From: Haliclona indistincta
Lineage: Eukaryota > Porifera > Demospongiae > Haplosclerida > Chalinidae
Reading direction: 5' to 3'
DNA length: 64,000 nucleotides
Assembly: GCA_964017065.1 (NCBI GenBank)
Contig: OZ024788.1
Coordinates: 9,155,761-9,219,760, forward strand
Under the pieces are notes generated by a model. The model searched no databases and was not told the DNA's origin. It saw only the letters and a list, made by a program, of their open reading frames with translations. Below are positions 62,060-64,000 of the stretch, in pieces (the stretch's first letter is position 1; each line of letters begins with the position of its first letter). A program made the translations under genes and the position numbers.

Positions 62060-62279
62060 GAGCTGATGCTGGTGTGAAGTCTCTGCAGAAGTACCTTCAA
62101 TAGCTATTGTTGCAGTTTTCTCACTCACTGTTTTACTAGTACTTGCAGCTGAGCTCTTAGTTCCTAGCAAACATAATGATTGTTGCATGTACTTAGCAGT
62201 GTGATCATACCTTTTCCAATCAATGGATGAGTGCTACAACCAACAGTAGCTTCATTAGAGCTGCTGACCACTGTTAATC
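62060..62279 (-). CDS. Two short linker exons of the ROCO-type gene
   Basis: Exons 62279-62211 and 62163-62060, each with AG acceptor and GT donor, continue the frame from the DEATH exon (phase 1 in). They encode Ser/Thr-rich sequence (SSSNEATVGCSTHPLIGK; TKSSAASTSKTVSEKT) without a domain, probably a flexible linker. The end of the second exon is uncertain. Confidence 0.5.
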
Positions 62280-62327
62280 CTACACAGTGAGCAGACATAC
62301 GTCAACTCAGTAATATTAAACATTCAC

Positions 62328-62676
62328 CTGCTGTGTCAAGAGATTTTCCAGAGCAACTACTGGCTTCTATTTGGCTGGCAACTTTATCTTCACCAACGGC
62401 CTTCAATGCTTTGATCAAGTCAGTCCAAGATGCACTGGGAGAACTATTCAGCCATGCACTAAACATCTCAGCTTTGATTCTTTTTAACCCCTCTTTATGG
62501 TAGGTAACATCAATATCCTTTAACTGGCTCATTTTAAGATCCAGTTGTATTCCGAGTGCATGCCAGTCACTGACATTGCTGACTGCTGCCATAAGCTCCT
62601 TTACTGTGAGAGGAGGGTCTGGCTTTTCAGTTGATTTGTTCAGCTCTTTGTGATGATTAGTGTTCATCTGTATCTC
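62328..62676 (-). CDS. DEATH-domain exon of the ROCO-type gene
   Basis: The exon follows a CACAG acceptor at 62677, in phase 0 with the donor at 62737, and leaves in phase 1. It encodes PPLTVKELMAAVSNVSDWHALGIQLDL, QLKDIDVTYHKEG, RIKAEMFSAWLNSSPSASWTDLIKALKAVGE, a clear DEATH-domain pattern. Next to a COR domain this makes a ROCO-DEATH protein, a layout known from sponges and other invertebrates and from vertebrate DAPK1 in a different order. Probably an adaptor or switch in death or immune signalling. Confidence 0.75.
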
Positions 62677-62736
62677 CTGTGAGTGGTAATAATTATGCTT
62701 TACTCACAGATCTCTTCATCAGTACTACATACTCAC

Positions 62737-64000
62737 CTTGAACCAGCACTTGTGTCTATCCTTTAATGTAACTGGTCCTCCATGACAATCTGGCAGAGAA
62801 CACACCACATCTTGCGGTTCCTCCGTTTCCTGGCAACGAGCCAAATGAGGATGATCACCTGAGTCCACAGCATGAGGACAGTAGAACCCGTAAAACCACT
62901 TGACATTTTTTGTGTGGGGATAAAATAACGAGACTTTGATAATAGCATCCCACAATTCTCGACGAAGTTGTATTATCAAGCGAGGGTTGACAGGCTTAGA
63001 AGAAAGAATACGAAACTCCAGATGAGTTGACAGGGTACGTAACTCCACATGCAGCAACTTCTCTTTGCTGTACTGGACATAAAAGCGAAGCCTGTTACGA
63101 AATCTATTGCACTTGTCCAGTTCCCATAATTCTCTTTTGGATAAGTTGACTACTGTGGCTGGAAAAAGACCAAGAGGACAAAATTCAGTAGAAGGGCAGA
63201 GGAGTATCGGAGAATAGAATAGACCGGAGAGAACGGTAGGGTCATTGGATTCTTTGGCCACATTGTGGTCGGGAAAAAGAAGACTAGGTAGAAAGTAGGT
63301 GGTTTCTTCATTAGCTGATCTAACATCCTTGTACAGTATGTGACGAGAGGCCAGGAGCTCTACAATCTCACTAGTTGGGATTTTTTCATCATCAGCTTTC
63401 TTGATACTTTTGGGAGAGCACACCTTGTGCATTAAGCTTTGGGGAATTTCTCCTGTCTTACGAATCGTGTCGGCTGTATTAGGCTCAGATTTCTTAGCAC
63501 CAAACGCATACACAAAGAGCTCAGTGGTAGGGGCCAAGATGATATTTGGATTGATGATAACACGCTTACCAATCTTTAACCCACGATAGTAGAGGATGGT
63601 GCCAAATCTGTCATGAAGAAACTGGAGAATACCATTCTCTCCAAGGAGATCTTCTCTTGATATATGACAGCTCTTGGCAACCTCTACACATTCCTCTAAG
63701 CTACACCAACCTCTCACCTCAAATTTATGGCGCAAGATGAGATGAAGTAGCAAGGTAGATGTTGGTACTTTCTCTGGCTCAAAGCGTTGATGAACAGTGT
63801 TCGTTATTAGCTGACGTAGTTTCTCTATATCACTGGGATCACTACTGACATTGTTCAGTGGGTGAATGTATCTTGCTCCCTCTTCTGACTTACTAATTTG
63901 ACAAAGAATGTCATTCTTCATGAAATTTGTGTCTTTGAAAGCTCCCTGAATTGACTGATCTAGAGTTAAGACATCTGCGTCACTGCTTTGATCAAAGTAT
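62737..64000 (-). CDS. ROCO-type protein, COR domain exon, partial at window edge
   Basis: The minus-strand frame is open from the window edge (YFDQSSDADVLTLDQS) to a GTGAGT donor at 62736. It contains the COR-domain hallmarks: RFEPEKVPTSTLLLHLILRHKF, CSLEECVEVAKSCHISREDL, ILQFLHDRFGTILYYRGL, VIINPN. A C-terminal part follows with SLLFPDHNV, LGLFPATVVNLSKRELW and a Cys/His-rich end (CPDCHGG-like, CWFKV). In ROCO proteins a Roc GTPase precedes COR; it should lie beyond 64000. The ATG at 63921 is internal, not the start. Confidence 0.75.

Overview
This is eukaryotic DNA. Its genes are split by very short (about 50-60 nt) GT-AG introns and it is crowded with DNA transposons. DEATH-NACHT-LRR genes in tandem, STAT-like and ROCO/DEATH genes, and transposon-associated families of the kind seen in sponges and cnidarians point to an early-branching animal. 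A demosponge such as Amphimedon is the best guess; this is an inference, because no species-specific marker was read.

The backbone is an array of three minus-strand NLR genes. NLR1 (9570-12862) and NLR2 (19516-23759) have intact NACHT-LRR exons. NLR3 (44140-50007) is broken by one nonsense codon and two transposon insertions. All three large exons open with a phase-1 splice acceptor. Two separate DEATH-domain exons lie 5-7 kb upstream of NLR2 (30280-30595) and NLR3 (55445-55763), and both end in a phase-1 donor. I therefore model each gene as a DEATH exon, a long transposon-filled intron, then one NACHT-LRR exon. No DEATH exon was found for NLR1; upstream of it lie a dead Ty3/gypsy element, a decayed repeat-family gene, a PIF/Harbinger transposon and an assembly gap (N, 19105-19304).

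Behind the NLRs sit copies of a strange mosaic block, all on the minus strand: STAT DNA-binding exons, then NEMF (Rqc2/Tae2 family) exons, then two exons resembling the GTP cyclohydrolase I feedback regulator, then STAT linker exons. Copy A is 1809-9460, copy B 32000-44120 (swollen by insertions), copy C 55826-59574 (deleted and rearranged). All look like pseudogenes. Because the copies align, they show empty sites for several transposons: an intact hAT element, two identical 584-bp TTAA elements, and a 540-bp element with a 9-bp target duplication.

The NLR introns carry further elements: a 1.9-kb terminal-inverted-repeat element with a RecQ-helicase-like fragment, a 1.5-kb TTAA foldback, a PIF-type MITE, foldbacks built round a 20-bp minisatellite, a nested foldback, a tRNA-headed element, and a 2.4-kb element with a PIN-like gene. 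The right end (60057-64000) holds the 3' part of a ROCO-type gene (COR domain then DEATH domains). The far left has a fragment of an OTU protease. Together the window looks like an innate-immunity neighbourhood (NLR, STAT, ROCO, DEATH adaptors) expanding by duplication and heavily reshaped by transposons.
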